Below, one piece after another: positions 7,614 to 15,867 of a stretch of DNA of 64,000 nt; the stretch's first letter is position 1; every line of letters starts with the position of its first letter. The position numbers and the translations under genes were made by a program. Source of the DNA: Longimicrobiaceae bacterium (GTDB lineage Bacteria > Gemmatimonadota > Gemmatimonadetes > Longimicrobiales > Longimicrobiaceae); the NCBI GenBank assembly GCA_036375715.1, contig DASVBS010000031.1, positions 229,871 to 293,870 of the forward strand, given 5' to 3'. The notes beneath the pieces are model-generated. The model was not told where the DNA came from. It did no database searches and saw nothing but the letters and a program-made list of their open reading frames with translations.

Positions 7614-9130
7614 CACTGCCCCAGCTTCTCGATCAGGTTGACCGCGTCCGTCATGTCGAACGGTTTGACGAGATACGGCCTACCGGTGGTGATTCCCTGG
7701 GAGGTGCGGGCGCGGCCGAGGTCTCCGGTCATCAACGCCGTGCGACCGCGAAGGGTAGGCATCGCCTCGAGCTGCTCGAGCAGGTGCAGGCCGTCGCCGG
7801 GCATGCGGGCGTCGACCAGGGCCGCGTCGAACTGCTGCTCCTGCGCCAGTCGCAGCGCCTCGTAGGCATCCGCGGCCTGCACCACCTGATGACCTCGTCG
7901 CCCCAGGAAGAGGGCAATGGCCAGGCGGAGCGTCGGCTCGTCGTCCGCTACCAGCACCTTCAGCGGGCGTGCGGGGGTGGGGGCGACCGGCGCCGGAGAA
8001 GACTCCGGGAGCGGTGCGGCCGTCGGGCCGCAGCGGGGCAGTCGCACGAAGAAGGCGGCTCCCCGGCCTTCCTCGCTCTCGGCCATGATCTGGCCGCCGT
8101 GCTCGCGGATGATCTGCGCCGAGATCCCCAGCCCCAACCCCGAGTCGCGGCCCTGGCCGGCCACGTATCCATCGAAGATGTGGGGTAGCTTCTCGCGAGG
8201 AATCCCCGGTCCGTTGTCCACGACGGAGAGGACGACCCCTTCGGAAGACTCACGCGTGCGGACGATCAGCAGGCGATGGCCGGGCTTCGACGCGAGCGCT
8301 TGCTCGGCGTTGACGATCAGGTTGAGGATCACCTGCTGCAGCGCACCCGCCTCTCCCATCACCGAAGAGAGGTTCTGGTCGAGGTCGCGGCGTACCTCGA
8401 TGCCCGCGGTCTCGAGCGAGTAGCGCTGCAGCTCCAGCACGCGCTCCGCCTCGTGGGTGAGGTTGACCGGCTCGCGGCCGCTCACCCCCTGCTGACGCGC
8501 AAAGCTGAGGAGGTTCTCCACCACCCGCGCGATGCGGGTGCTCTCTTCCACGATGATCTCGAGCGCGCGCTGATGCTCGGCGCCGGTCACCTCCCGGGCG
8601 AGGAGTTGCGCAAAGCTCTTGATCGAAGCGAGCGGATTGTTGACCTCATGCGCGACTCCGGCGGCGAGCTCTCCCACAGCCGCAAGGCGTTCAGCACGGC
8701 GTCGCCGCTCTTCCTCTTCCGCCAGCAGCGAGCGGTCCTCCAGAACGAGCACCCCCCAGAGGTTCTCGCGGATGGTCAGGGAGCGCAGCCCCATCCACAG
8801 GCGCAGCTCTCCGCTGGGGCCGGCAAGAGTGCCGTCCCACTCGAAGCGGGTTTCGCCCGTCTGCATCTCCCGTCGATAGCGCTCGCCAAGGCCGGCCTCC
8901 TCCAGCTCCGGGCAGACCTCGCGAAAAAAGTCGAGGCTCACGATCTCGGCGTCCGCGCGGCCCAGGAGCGTCGTGGCCACCGGGTTCACCCGGACGACCT
9001 GCCCCTCCGCGTCGAGGAGCAGAACCGCCGCCGGGAGCGTGTCGAGCAGCACGAACAGGTCCCGCGCTTCGGGTTGCGCAGAGGGACTCGTCGGCTCGGC
9101 TTCCGACGTGGGTCCAGAATCGCTCAGCAT
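7613..9130 (-). CDS. PAS / histidine kinase / receiver hybrid sensor kinase
   Basis: A 505-aa cytoplasmic hybrid kinase with no membrane segment. Domains: PAS (about 25-135), HisKA with AAVGELAAGVAHEVNNPLAS (His161), HATPase with N-box VILNLIVNAEQAL, G1 DNGPGIP and G2 GLGLGISAQI, then a receiver (about 390-505) with ADDEPTLR, phosphoacceptor Asp440 (LVDARMPG) and Lys in LVKPFD. It resembles NtrB-type kinases carrying their own receiver. It is the first gene of the minus-strand run kinase-kinase-EAL/HDOD-YciI-VOC. No DNA-binding regulator is encoded nearby, so output may pass through the EAL-HDOD protein; that is inference. Confidence 0.9.
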   Translation of the reverse strand: MLSDSGPTSEAEPTSPSAQPEARDLFVLLDTLPAAVLLLDAEGQVVRVNPVATTLLGRADAEIVSLDFFREVCPELEEAGLGERYRREMQTGETRFEWDGTLAGPSGELRLWMGLRSLTIRENLWGVLVLEDRSLLAEEEERRRRAERLAAVGELAAGVAHEVNNPLASIKSFAQLLAREVTGAEHQRALEIIVEESTRIARVVENLLSFARQQGVSGREPVNLTHEAERVLELQRYSLETAGIEVRRDLDQNLSSVMGEAGALQQVILNLIVNAEQALASKPGHRLLIVRTRESSEGVVLSVVDNGPGIPREKLPHIFDGYVAGQGRDSGLGLGISAQIIREHGGQIMAESEEGRGAAFFVRLPRCGPTAAPLPESSPAPVAPTPARPLKVLVADDEPTLRLAIALFLGRRGHQVVQAADAYEALRLAQEQQFDAALVDARMPGDGLHLLEQLEAMPTLRGRTALMTGDLGRARTSQGITTGRPYLVKPFDMTDAVNLIEKLGQ

Positions 9131-9507
9131 ATGACTCCAGGAACTCGTTCCCAGTGGATATACAGGGTCGCTCCGTGTGCGGACGGAGGTCGAACCTGGC
9201 GGTTACGGCGGAGGGAGATAACTGCGTGGATGGACGACGGGCGTGCTCCGGATTCGCAAATCCAGGCCGCGACGGCAGCACTGAAATCATACGGCGTGTC
9301 AGTCGCCCGAACAAGCCTCCCCGGCCGCCAGCGAATGCGAGCGGTGCCTGCGCCGCAATGGCGTCGGGCACCTTGGAATCCGCAAATCCGAGTATCGGCC
9401 GGTCACCCCCTCCGCTGGAGGGGGGAGGCAAGTCACTGGCGTGGAGCGCCGCGACGTGTATCCTACTCCCGAAAAGTGATCACCTGCTCCCCGACCTGTC
9501 CTCATCC
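9131..9507. promoter_or_regulatory. divergent intergenic region (signalling operon / DinB gene)
   Basis: About 380 bp between divergent genes must hold both promoters, though no confident -35/-10 pair stands out. It contains two near copies of an 11-13-bp motif (GGATTCGCAAATCC at about 9252 and GAATCCGCAAATCC at about 9377) and a perfect 8-bp hairpin CCCCCTCC-GCT-GGAGGGGG (9406-9424). Confidence 0.4.
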
Positions 9508-10032
9508 ATGGACGACCTGCGTTATCCGATCGGACGGTTTCGTTACGACCCGAGCGCCGGCGAAGAGGCACTCGGAGCTGCTATTGACCGGATCGCGGAG
9601 GTGCCCGCGCGGCTGCGGGAGGCTGTTCAGGGTCTGAGCGACGCGCAGCTGGACACTCGCTATCGACCCGGCGGATGGACGGTGCGCCAGGTGGTTCACC
9701 ACGTGGCCGATAGCCACATCAACGCCTACGTGCGGCTACGGCTCGCGCTCACCGAGGAGACGCCCACCGTCCGACCCTATCAGGAAGGACGTTGGGCCGA
9801 GCTCGAGGACGCGCGTACCGCGCCCGTGGGAGTTTCGCTCAGATTGCTAGAGGTATTGCATGAACGCTGGGTGCGGTTGTTGAGGGCTCTGCCGAGCGAT
9901 GCCATGCAGCGCCCCCTCCATCACCCGGGTCATGGGCAGCTCACGGTGTCTTTCCTGGTTCAGATGTACGCCTGGCACGGGCAGCACCACGTGGCGCACG
10001 TGACCCGGCTGCGCGAGCGGGAGGGCTGGTAG
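9508..10032 (+). CDS. YfiT-like DinB-superfamily metal-dependent protein
   Basis: The ATG at 9508 gives a 174-aa protein that matches the YfiT (DinB_2, bacillithiol-transferase-like) family end to end. It opens MDDLRYPIGRFRYD and contains LREAVQGLSDAQLDTRYRPGGWTVRQVVHHVADSH (first metal-ligand His region) and a C-terminal MYAWHGQHHVAHVTRL with the HxxxH metal ligands. The four-helix bundle binds a divalent metal; many relatives transfer small thiols or act as detoxifying hydrolases. A longer upstream frame (to 9154) is unlike protein and was not used. Confidence 0.9.
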   Translation: MDDLRYPIGRFRYDPSAGEEALGAAIDRIAEVPARLREAVQGLSDAQLDTRYRPGGWTVRQVVHHVADSHINAYVRLRLALTEETPTVRPYQEGRWAELEDARTAPVGVSLRLLEVLHERWVRLLRALPSDAMQRPLHHPGHGQLTVSFLVQMYAWHGQHHVAHVTRLREREGW

Positions 10033-10112
10033 GCACCCGCCTTGCAGCGATCGAGGCCAGCCGTCTGGAAGGTGAGGGCGGGGTTGAACGTGACGACAGC
10101 AACGGAGAAACG

Positions 10113-10796
10113 ATGAGAGCAACTCGCAATGTTGCCGCGCTGATGGTCGTGGCGACGCTGGGTACCGGAGTGACCGCCTGCAGCAGCATGAATCGAACGG
10201 GGCGGGGTGCGGTGATCGGTGCTGCGGGCGGCGCAGCCGTGGGCGCGGTTATCGGCAACCAGGTGGGTTCCACCGCGCGCGGCGCCATCATCGGCGCGGC
10301 GGTTGGTGGTGCGGCGGGGGCCATCATCGGCCGGCAGATGGATCGTCAGGCGGAGGAGCTGGCCGCGAAGATCCCCGGCGCCACCGTGCAGCGGGTTGGT
10401 GAAGGGATCGTGGTGACCTTCGACTCGGGGCTGCTCTTCCCCTTCAACTCCACCGAGCTGCTTCCCGCGGGTCGGGAGAACCTGCTCAACCTGGCGGCGA
10501 GCCTGCGTGAGAATCCCGAGACCGAGGTGCTCATCGTCGGTCACACCGATGCCGTCGGGTCCGACGCCTACAACCAGACGCTCTCCGAGCGACGGGCCGA
10601 GTCCGCCGCCCAGATCCTGGCCGCGAACGGCGTCCCCCGCGATCGCATCCGCACTTCCGGCCGCGGCGAGCTCGAGCCCATCGCCGAGAACGAGACCGAG
10701 GCCGGCCGTCAGCAGAACCGCCGCGTCGAGGTCGCCATCTTCGCCAGCGAGGAGTACCGCGAGCGGCTGCTGCGGAACAATCCGGGTGGCGAGTAA
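10113..10796 (+). CDS. OmpA-family lipoprotein with glycine-zipper segment
   Basis: Signal peptide with lipobox-like GVTAC (Cys23). Residues about 32-73 form glycine-zipper repeats (GAVIGAAGGAAVGAVIGNQ and GAIIGAAVGGAAGAIIGRQ), which insert in the outer membrane. Residues about 105-215 are an OmpA C-terminal peptidoglycan-binding domain with VLIVGHTDAVGSDAYNQTLSERRA and the closing NRRVEVAIF. The architecture matches YiaD/Pal-like proteins that tether the outer membrane to the cell wall. The transcript would run into the bidirectional terminator at 10851-10893. Confidence 0.93.
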   Translation: MRATRNVAALMVVATLGTGVTACSSMNRTGRGAVIGAAGGAAVGAVIGNQVGSTARGAIIGAAVGGAAGAIIGRQMDRQAEELAAKIPGATVQRVGEGIVVTFDSGLLFPFNSTELLPAGRENLLNLAASLRENPETEVLIVGHTDAVGSDAYNQTLSERRAESAAQILAANGVPRDRIRTSGRGELEPIAENETEAGRQQNRRVEVAIFASEEYRERLLRNNPGGE

Positions 10797-10803
10797 CGGC
10801 AGG

Positions 10804-10977
10804 GGTGACAAGGTGACAAGGTGGACGGGTGAACGGGTGAACGGGTGAACAAAGCGGAGGCCGGTATCCAGAACGATACCGGCCTCTTGCTTTGATCCAC
10901 TTCGGGGTGCAGGGGACGAATCTCTCACCTTGTCACCTTGTCACCCCGTCACCTTGTCACCCGTTCACCCGTTCACG
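10804..10977. repeat. GTGACAAGG / GGGTGAAC inverted repeat pair (family D)
   Basis: The left arm (10804-10850) holds tandem GTGACAAGG units then three GGGTGAAC units. The right arm (10924-10977) carries the reverse complements in mirror order (CCTTGTCAC units, then GTTCACCC units). The spacer contains the hairpin terminator at 10851-10893. The right arm supplies the last codons and stop of the small minus-strand ORF at 10957-11106. Confidence 0.85.
10851..10893. terminator. bidirectional intrinsic terminator
   Basis: A perfect 12-bp stem, GAGGCCGGTATC (10857-10868) with GATACCGGCCTC (10875-10886), has a 6-nt loop and is extended by AAAGC/GCTTT flanks, giving T-rich exits in both directions. 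It would end the OmpA-lipoprotein transcript. Confidence 0.8.
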
Positions 10978-11106
10978 TCTCACCTCCCTCTCCCACTCCC
11001 TCTCCGCCGCGGCCTGTACGCGCTGGATCAGGGCGCGGGTGTCGGCGAGGCGGGTGCGGGCGGGGGATTGGGTAAGGATCTGCGTGGGAAGGTCGGTCGG
11101 CGACAT
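10957..11106 (-). CDS. possible 49-aa helical protein, unknown
   Basis: The start at 11106 gives MSPTDLPTQILTQSPARTRL followed by a charged helix with many Arg and Glu; the last residues (RVNG) are encoded by the family-D repeat arm. Only a weak GGAA element precedes the start. No family is recognised and the ORF may be spurious. Apart from it, 10978-11295 holds nothing obvious before trpS. Confidence 0.25.
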   Translation of the reverse strand: MSPTDLPTQILTQSPARTRLADTRALIQRVQAAAEREWEREVRRERVNG

Positions 11107-11295
11107 TGCTGTTTCCTTGGAATCCGGGAGCACTTCATCCTGCAGAAATTCTCGGCAGGTGGCGCAAAAGCATGAGTCCCCCGGAGCCGAATCCCGGAAG
11201 GGGATCGCTCTTTCCCCGGCAGGACTGGCGAAGCGGGTGAAAATCGGGCTAGGTTGGCGCTGCTCGGACCACCAGTATCGACCTGTTTGTTTCGC

Positions 11296-12261
11296 ATGAA
11301 GCGCATACTCACCGGATTCCAACCGTCCGGAATCCTTCATGTCGGCAACTATTTCGGCGCGATTCGCCCGATCGTGGAGATGCAGTCGCAGGGGGAGGTC
11401 TTTGTCTTCCTCGCCGATCTGCACGCCCTGACCTCGCTCAAGGACCCTGAGAGGCTCCGGCACTACGTGCGCGAGGCGGCCATCGACCTGCTGGCCTGCG
11501 GTGTCGATCCCTCACGCACGATCTTCTGGCGCCAGTCGGACGTGCACGAGCACACGGAGCTCATGTGGGTGCTCCTCACGGTCACGCCGATGGGCCTGCT
11601 GGAACGCTGTCACGCGTACAAGGACAAGGTCGCGCGCGGGTTGCCGGCGGGGGCGGGCCTTTTCACCTATCCCGTGCTGCAGGCGGCCGACGTCCTGCTC
11701 TATGAGCCGGACCTCGTCCCGGTAGGGAAGGATCAGAAGCAGCACCTCGAGGTGACGCGCGACATCGCCATCAAGATCAACGAGACGTACGGCGAGGTGT
11801 TCCGCCTCCCGGAAGCGCATATTCCCGAGGAGATCGCGACCATTCCCGGCGTCGACGGCCAGAAGATGAGCAAGAGCTACGGCAACACTATTGACATCTT
11901 CATGGACGAGAAGGCGCTGCGGAAACGGGTGATGAGCATCGTCACCGACTCCACCCCGCTGGAGGCGCCCAAGGACCCGACCAACTCGACCATCGTGCAG
12001 CTCTATGCGCTGGTGGCCGAGCCGGAGCAGGTCGAGGTGATGCGCCAGGAGTTCCGCGCCGGCGGGGTCGGCTACGGCCACTTCAAGCAGCGCCTGTTCG
12101 AGCAGCTCTGGGAGTACTTCGCCCCGATCCGGGCGCGGCGGCAGGAGTTGCTGGACGACCCCGGCTATGTCGACGCCGTTCTGCGAGAGGGGGGCGAGCG
12201 GGCCCGCGCCATCGCAGCGGAGACGATGCAGCGTGTGCGTGAGGCAGTAGGGATACGCTGA
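11296..12261 (+). CDS. trpS: tryptophan--tRNA ligase
   Basis: Class I aminoacyl-tRNA synthetase that charges tRNA-Trp in the cytoplasm. The ATG at 11296 gives MKRILTGFQPSGILHVGNYF with the HIGH-type motif HVGN at 15-18; the second signature KMSKS lies in the string GQKMSKSYGN around residue 193. The length (321 aa) is normal for bacterial TrpRS. An upstream in-frame start at 11254 adds residues not seen in the family. It is a single gene; no tryptophan leader or T-box is evident in the upstream stretch. Confidence 0.97.
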   Translation: MKRILTGFQPSGILHVGNYFGAIRPIVEMQSQGEVFVFLADLHALTSLKDPERLRHYVREAAIDLLACGVDPSRTIFWRQSDVHEHTELMWVLLTVTPMGLLERCHAYKDKVARGLPAGAGLFTYPVLQAADVLLYEPDLVPVGKDQKQHLEVTRDIAIKINETYGEVFRLPEAHIPEEIATIPGVDGQKMSKSYGNTIDIFMDEKALRKRVMSIVTDSTPLEAPKDPTNSTIVQLYALVAEPEQVEVMRQEFRAGGVGYGHFKQRLFEQLWEYFAPIRARRQELLDDPGYVDAVLREGGERARAIAAETMQRVREAVGIR

Positions 12262-12290
12262 GACGTTCGCGGAGAAACGGCTGTCGGCCG

Positions 12291-12402
12291 TCACCTATCG
12301 GCTATCGTTCCGGAACGGCTGGTCCTGGCTCCAGCTGTCGGGTCGACTGGCGGCCTGATACCGGTCCGGACTGTCCGGATCGATAGCTGAAAGCTGATAG
12401 CC
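12291..12402. repeat. imperfect inverted repeat with CTATCGGCTATCG / CGATAGCTG units
   Basis: The spacer between trpS and the zinc-ribbon gene has CACCTATCGGCTATCG on the left (about 12291) and CGATAGCTGAAAGCTGATAG on the right (about 12380-12400), inverted and about 75 bp apart. It resembles the other paired intergenic repeats of this window in layout but not in sequence. Confidence 0.5.
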
Positions 12403-12489
12403 GGGCGGGACGGTCCCGCGGGGTGGCGGAAGGTACGACTTGTGCGACGCCCGCGCCCTCGAGGAGGGTCATCTAACGAGGAGCGAAAG

Positions 12490-12768
12490 ATGGTGGACGA
12501 GGCGCGGGAAGAGCGCGGGGACGACGAGGGAGTTCTCACCCTCGTATGCCTCAAATGCGGCCAGGAGTATTACTTTTCGGACGGTTCTCCCCCCGATGGC
12601 ATGACCTGCGAGAAGTGCGGCAACGGGGTCTTCCGCGACTTCTACACCCACCAGGTGGGTGACGAAGCGTCGGACGATTTCGAGGACGAGACCGCCCGCG
12701 ACATGAACCCCGATGATCCCGAAGGGGATACCCTGCCGGGCGACGTACTGGATCTGAACCTTGATTGA
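12490..12768 (+). CDS. small zinc-ribbon acidic protein
   Basis: The ATG at 12490 has a GAGGAG ribosome site about 7 bp upstream. The 92-aa product has a zinc ribbon formed by CLKCGQEY (CxxC) and CEKCGNG (CxxC) about 20 residues apart, then a very acidic tail (DEASDDFEDETARDMNPDDPEGD). No enzyme family is recognised; FmdB-like or general zinc-ribbon regulators are similar in form. It lies 46 bp before dapA on the same strand. Confidence 0.65.
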   Translation: MVDEAREERGDDEGVLTLVCLKCGQEYYFSDGSPPDGMTCEKCGNGVFRDFYTHQVGDEASDDFEDETARDMNPDDPEGDTLPGDVLDLNLD

Positions 12769-12814
12769 ACCGCTCGCGGCCACGCCGATGCCCCGCGAGC
12801 AGCGGACGGATTCG

Positions 12815-13717
12815 ATGGCCACACCCCTCTTTGTCGGGTGCGCGGTAGCGCTCGTGACTCCATTCAGGCGGGACGGGATCGACGAGGACTGTCTCGCCGA
12901 GCTGGTCCGCTTCCACCTGCGCGAGCGTACCGACGCGCTGGTGGTCAACGGCAGCACCGGCGAGGCGGCGACGATGTCGCCCGACGAGCAGCGCCGCGTG
13001 GCTGAGGTGGCGGTGAGCGCGACCGGCGGGCAGATCCCGGTGATCGTTGGTGCGGGTGGAGCTGACACGGCGGCCGTGTCGCGCCTGGCGCGGGCTGCTC
13101 GCGCGGCGGGCGCGGATGGACTGCTGCTCTCCCCTCCGCCGTACAGCAAGCCACCGCAGCGCGGAATCGTCGCACACTATCGGGCGGTGATGGACGCGGC
13201 CGACCTTCCTACCATCATCTACAACATTCCGGGCCGCACGGCGTGCAATATCCTCCCCGAGACGATCGAGGAGATCGCCAGCGACCCGCGGGTGGTCGGG
13301 GTCAAGGAGGCGAGCGGCGATATCGCGCAGATCGCGGAGTTGCTGCGTCGGGTGGGTGATCGCCTCGCGGTGTACTCCGGCAACGACGATCAGGTGGTGC
13401 CGGTGATGTCTCTGGGGGGCAAGGGTGTGATCTCCGTACTCGCCAACATCGCCCCCGCGGATGCCTCGCGGCTCGCCCACAGCTACCTCGATGGTCAGCT
13501 CGACGCCGCCCGCGATCTCCAGCTACGCTACCTGCCGCTGATCCGCACTCTGTTCCGTGAGGCCAATCCGATCGTGGTTAAGGCAGCGGTGCGAGCGCTC
13601 GGCTTCAACGTGGGAGAGGTCCGCCTCCCCCTGGTCCCGGTCTCCGAGGAGGTCCGCCGGGAACTGTTGGAGCAGATGCGCGCTGCGGGCCTCCCCGTGG
13701 CGGAAGAGGGGGTTTGA
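12815..13717 (+). CDS. dapA: 4-hydroxy-tetrahydrodipicolinate synthase
   Basis: Condenses pyruvate with aspartate semialdehyde in the lysine/diaminopimelate pathway. The start at 12815 gives MATPLFVGCAVALVTPFRRD, aligning with family N-termini, and 300 aa, a normal length. Visible signatures: VVNGSTGEAATMSPDEQ (phosphate/pyruvate site), LSPPPYSKPPQRGIVAHY, IIYNIPGRTACN with the catalytic Tyr, and VVGVKEASGD with the Schiff-base Lys. An upstream ATG at 12788 is possible but less family-like. Its TGA overlaps the dapB ATG by one base. Confidence 0.97.
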   Translation: MATPLFVGCAVALVTPFRRDGIDEDCLAELVRFHLRERTDALVVNGSTGEAATMSPDEQRRVAEVAVSATGGQIPVIVGAGGADTAAVSRLARAARAAGADGLLLSPPPYSKPPQRGIVAHYRAVMDAADLPTIIYNIPGRTACNILPETIEEIASDPRVVGVKEASGDIAQIAELLRRVGDRLAVYSGNDDQVVPVMSLGGKGVISVLANIAPADASRLAHSYLDGQLDAARDLQLRYLPLIRTLFREANPIVVKAAVRALGFNVGEVRLPLVPVSEEVRRELLEQMRAAGLPVAEEGV

Positions 13718-14502
13718 TGTCGCTGAAGCTGGTGCTGAGCGGCGCGACGGGACGGATGGGCACCGCCCTGCGACGGCTGATCGAAGCGGACTCGGAGCTG
13801 GAGCTGGTGGGAGGGATCGATCGGGCCGACGCAGCGGAGCGTGTCGGAGGCGTCCGCGTAGCCCCGCTGGCCTCCTCCGCCGATCTCATCCGCCAGGCTG
13901 ACGCCGTGATCGATTTCTCGGCGCCAGCGTTCCTGGGCTCGCTGCTGCGCGAGCATTCGGAGTCGCTCGCGGGGAAGGCTCTGCTCGTGGGTACCACCGG
14001 CCTGGGCGACGCGGAACGCTCGCTCCTGCAGGCGCAGGCGGAACGCGGCCCGGTGCTGGTGGCCGCCAACTTCAGCGTCGCGGTGAACCTCGTGCTGATC
14101 CTGGCCGAGCAGGCCGCTCGGGTTCTCGGCCCCGAGTACGACGTGGAGATCGTGGAGGCGCACCATCGCCGCAAGGAGGACGCGCCGAGCGGCACAGCAC
14201 TGGCTCTCGGTGAAGCGGTCGCGCGCGGCCGCTCGGTCGAACTGGGCTCGGTGCGCCGCGATGGGCGAAGTGGTCGACCCGGGGCACGGCCGGCGGGGGA
14301 GATCGGCTTTCACGCCATCCGCGGGGGCGACCTGATCGGCGAGCACGACGTCATGTTCATCGGTGAGCTCGACCGGCTCACGCTTTCCCATCACGCCGCC
14401 GACCGCTCGCTCTTCGCGGCGGGGGCGCTACGTGCCGCCCGCTGGCTGGTCGGCCGCCCTGCCGGGCAATACTCCATGCAAGACGTGCTCGGCCTCGGCT
14501 GA
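13717..14502 (+). CDS. dapB: 4-hydroxy-tetrahydrodipicolinate reductase
   Basis: Reduces HTPA to tetrahydrodipicolinate with NAD(P)H, the step after DapA. The ATG at 13717 overlaps the dapA stop (TGATG), indicating translational coupling. Residues 3-15 hold the Rossmann signature LVLSGATGRMGTA. The family signature VEIVEAHHRRKEDAPSGTA, with the catalytic His pair and Lys, is at about 146-164. The length (261 aa) is typical. Codons continue in the same high-GC style as dapA. Confidence 0.97.
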   Translation: MSLKLVLSGATGRMGTALRRLIEADSELELVGGIDRADAAERVGGVRVAPLASSADLIRQADAVIDFSAPAFLGSLLREHSESLAGKALLVGTTGLGDAERSLLQAQAERGPVLVAANFSVAVNLVLILAEQAARVLGPEYDVEIVEAHHRRKEDAPSGTALALGEAVARGRSVELGSVRRDGRSGRPGARPAGEIGFHAIRGGDLIGEHDVMFIGELDRLTLSHHAADRSLFAAGALRAARWLVGRPAGQYSMQDVLGLG

Positions 14503-14504
14503 AT

Positions 14505-15275
14505 GTGGCTGAATCCGGCGGCGAATCCCCGAACCTACCGTACCCGACCGTGGACGATCTCGCGGTGTGGCTCGGGATGAGTCCCGAGCTGGCGGAGGCG
14601 CTGCAACTCGACCTGCTGGGCCGCCTGGTGCTCGCGGCCCTGCTCGGAGGCCTCATCGGTCTGGAGCGAGAGATCCAGGCAAAGCCCGCCGGTCTACGCA
14701 CCAACCTGCTCATCTGCATGGGGGCGGCTCTGTTGATGGAGGTTTCCGTGCGGGTGGGGGCCAACGTCACGGGTGGCGCGCGGTTGCCCGGTGGCGACGT
14801 GATCGGGGATCCGGGGCGAATTGCCGCGCAGATCGTCTCGGGGATCGGCTTCCTGGGCGCGGGGACCATCCTGCAATCGCGCGGCAGCATCACCGGCCTC
14901 ACCACCGCAGCGACCATCTGGGTGGTTGCTGCGATCGGCATGGCGGTAGGAGCGCACGCCTACGTCGAGGCGATCGGAAGCGCCGTGCTGGTGGTAGTCA
15001 CTCTCGTGGGGCTGGGCTGGCTCGAGGAGGCCCTGATCCGCCGACAGCGCGCCCAACGGTACGCGGTCACGATTGAGCCGTCCCAGGATCTCATTCGAGC
15101 TCTCGAGGAGCGGCTGGCGCAATCCGGCCTGCGTATCGAGTCGCAGTCGTACGAGCGCACGGCGGAGGGCGTCGAAATCTCTCTCGAGCTCTACGGACCC
15201 TCCAGGGAGCACGACGCGCTGATTCGCGAGCTGGCGACGAAAGCCGGCGTTCTGAGGGCGCGGCGGGAATCCTGA
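14505..15275 (+). CDS. MgtC/SapB-family inner-membrane protein
   Basis: GTG start two bases after the dapB stop. After about 35 soluble residues come hydrophobic segments with the family strings LLGGLIGLEREIQAKPAGLRTN (first helix and following Arg-rich loop), IVSGIGFLGAGTILQ and GLTTAATIWVVAAIGMAVG. A C-terminal about 75-residue ACT-like soluble domain follows. MgtC-like proteins sit in the inner membrane and modulate magnesium homeostasis or ATP synthase. Operon membership with dapAB is by position only. Confidence 0.9.
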   Translation: MAESGGESPNLPYPTVDDLAVWLGMSPELAEALQLDLLGRLVLAALLGGLIGLEREIQAKPAGLRTNLLICMGAALLMEVSVRVGANVTGGARLPGGDVIGDPGRIAAQIVSGIGFLGAGTILQSRGSITGLTTAATIWVVAAIGMAVGAHAYVEAIGSAVLVVVTLVGLGWLEEALIRRQRAQRYAVTIEPSQDLIRALEERLAQSGLRIESQSYERTAEGVEISLELYGPSREHDALIRELATKAGVLRARRES

Positions 15276-15321
15276 GCCGCGGATCTCGCCGGCGTGATGC
15301 CCGGCCATCGGAGGGCGCTAT

Positions 15322-15813
15322 TTGGCATATCTCCTGCTCGTCGTATTACAGTTCCTTGGTCTCGGGCTGATCGTCTTCGGCCTCCCCGGCTTGTGGGTGG
15401 AGGTCGCGGCCCTCATCGGCTACGCGTGGCTCACCGATTTCCGCACGGTCGGAGCTGTCGCCATCCTCGCGGTGTTGGGGATGGCGTTGCTCGCGGAGCT
15501 GGCCGAGCTGGTGCTCGGCGCTCGCTTCGCCAGGAAGTATGGTGGAGGCCGGAGGGCGGCCTGGGGGGCGGTCCTCGGTGGGATCGTGGGTGCGGTGGTC
15601 GGCCTTCCGCTGCCCCTGATCGGTAGCGTGGTGGGAGCCATGGTGGGCTCGTTTCTCGGCGCCTTCCTGCTCGAGCTTACCCGGCGGAAGGGCGCCGCGC
15701 CCGCGCTGCGGGTGGGTTGGGGTGCACTGCTCGGCTGGTGCACGGCCATCGCGCTGAAGGTCGGAGTGGGAATGGTGATCCTCGTCTTCACCCTGGCGAC
15801 GGCTCTCCGATAG
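15322..15813 (+). CDS. DUF456 membrane protein
   Basis: TTG start at 15322 with GGAGGG upstream. A 163-aa, almost wholly hydrophobic protein with three to five helices and the glycine-rich DUF456 core (LGGIVGAVVGLPLPLIGSVV, then VGSFLGAFLLEL). The start VLQFLGLGLIVFGLPGLWVE also matches. Function of the family is unknown. Confidence 0.85.
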   Translation: MAYLLLVVLQFLGLGLIVFGLPGLWVEVAALIGYAWLTDFRTVGAVAILAVLGMALLAELAELVLGARFARKYGGGRRAAWGAVLGGIVGAVVGLPLPLIGSVVGAMVGSFLGAFLLELTRRKGAAPALRVGWGALLGWCTAIALKVGVGMVILVFTLATALR

Positions 15814-15867
15814 GCGGACTGCGCCGCCGTTCGGGCGAATCGATCCTTCCAGAAAGCGTCCGCACCG

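Noticed and set aside
10804..10977. CRISPR-like or microsatellite array
   Set aside because: The units are mirrored around a terminator and have no regularly sized unique spacers.
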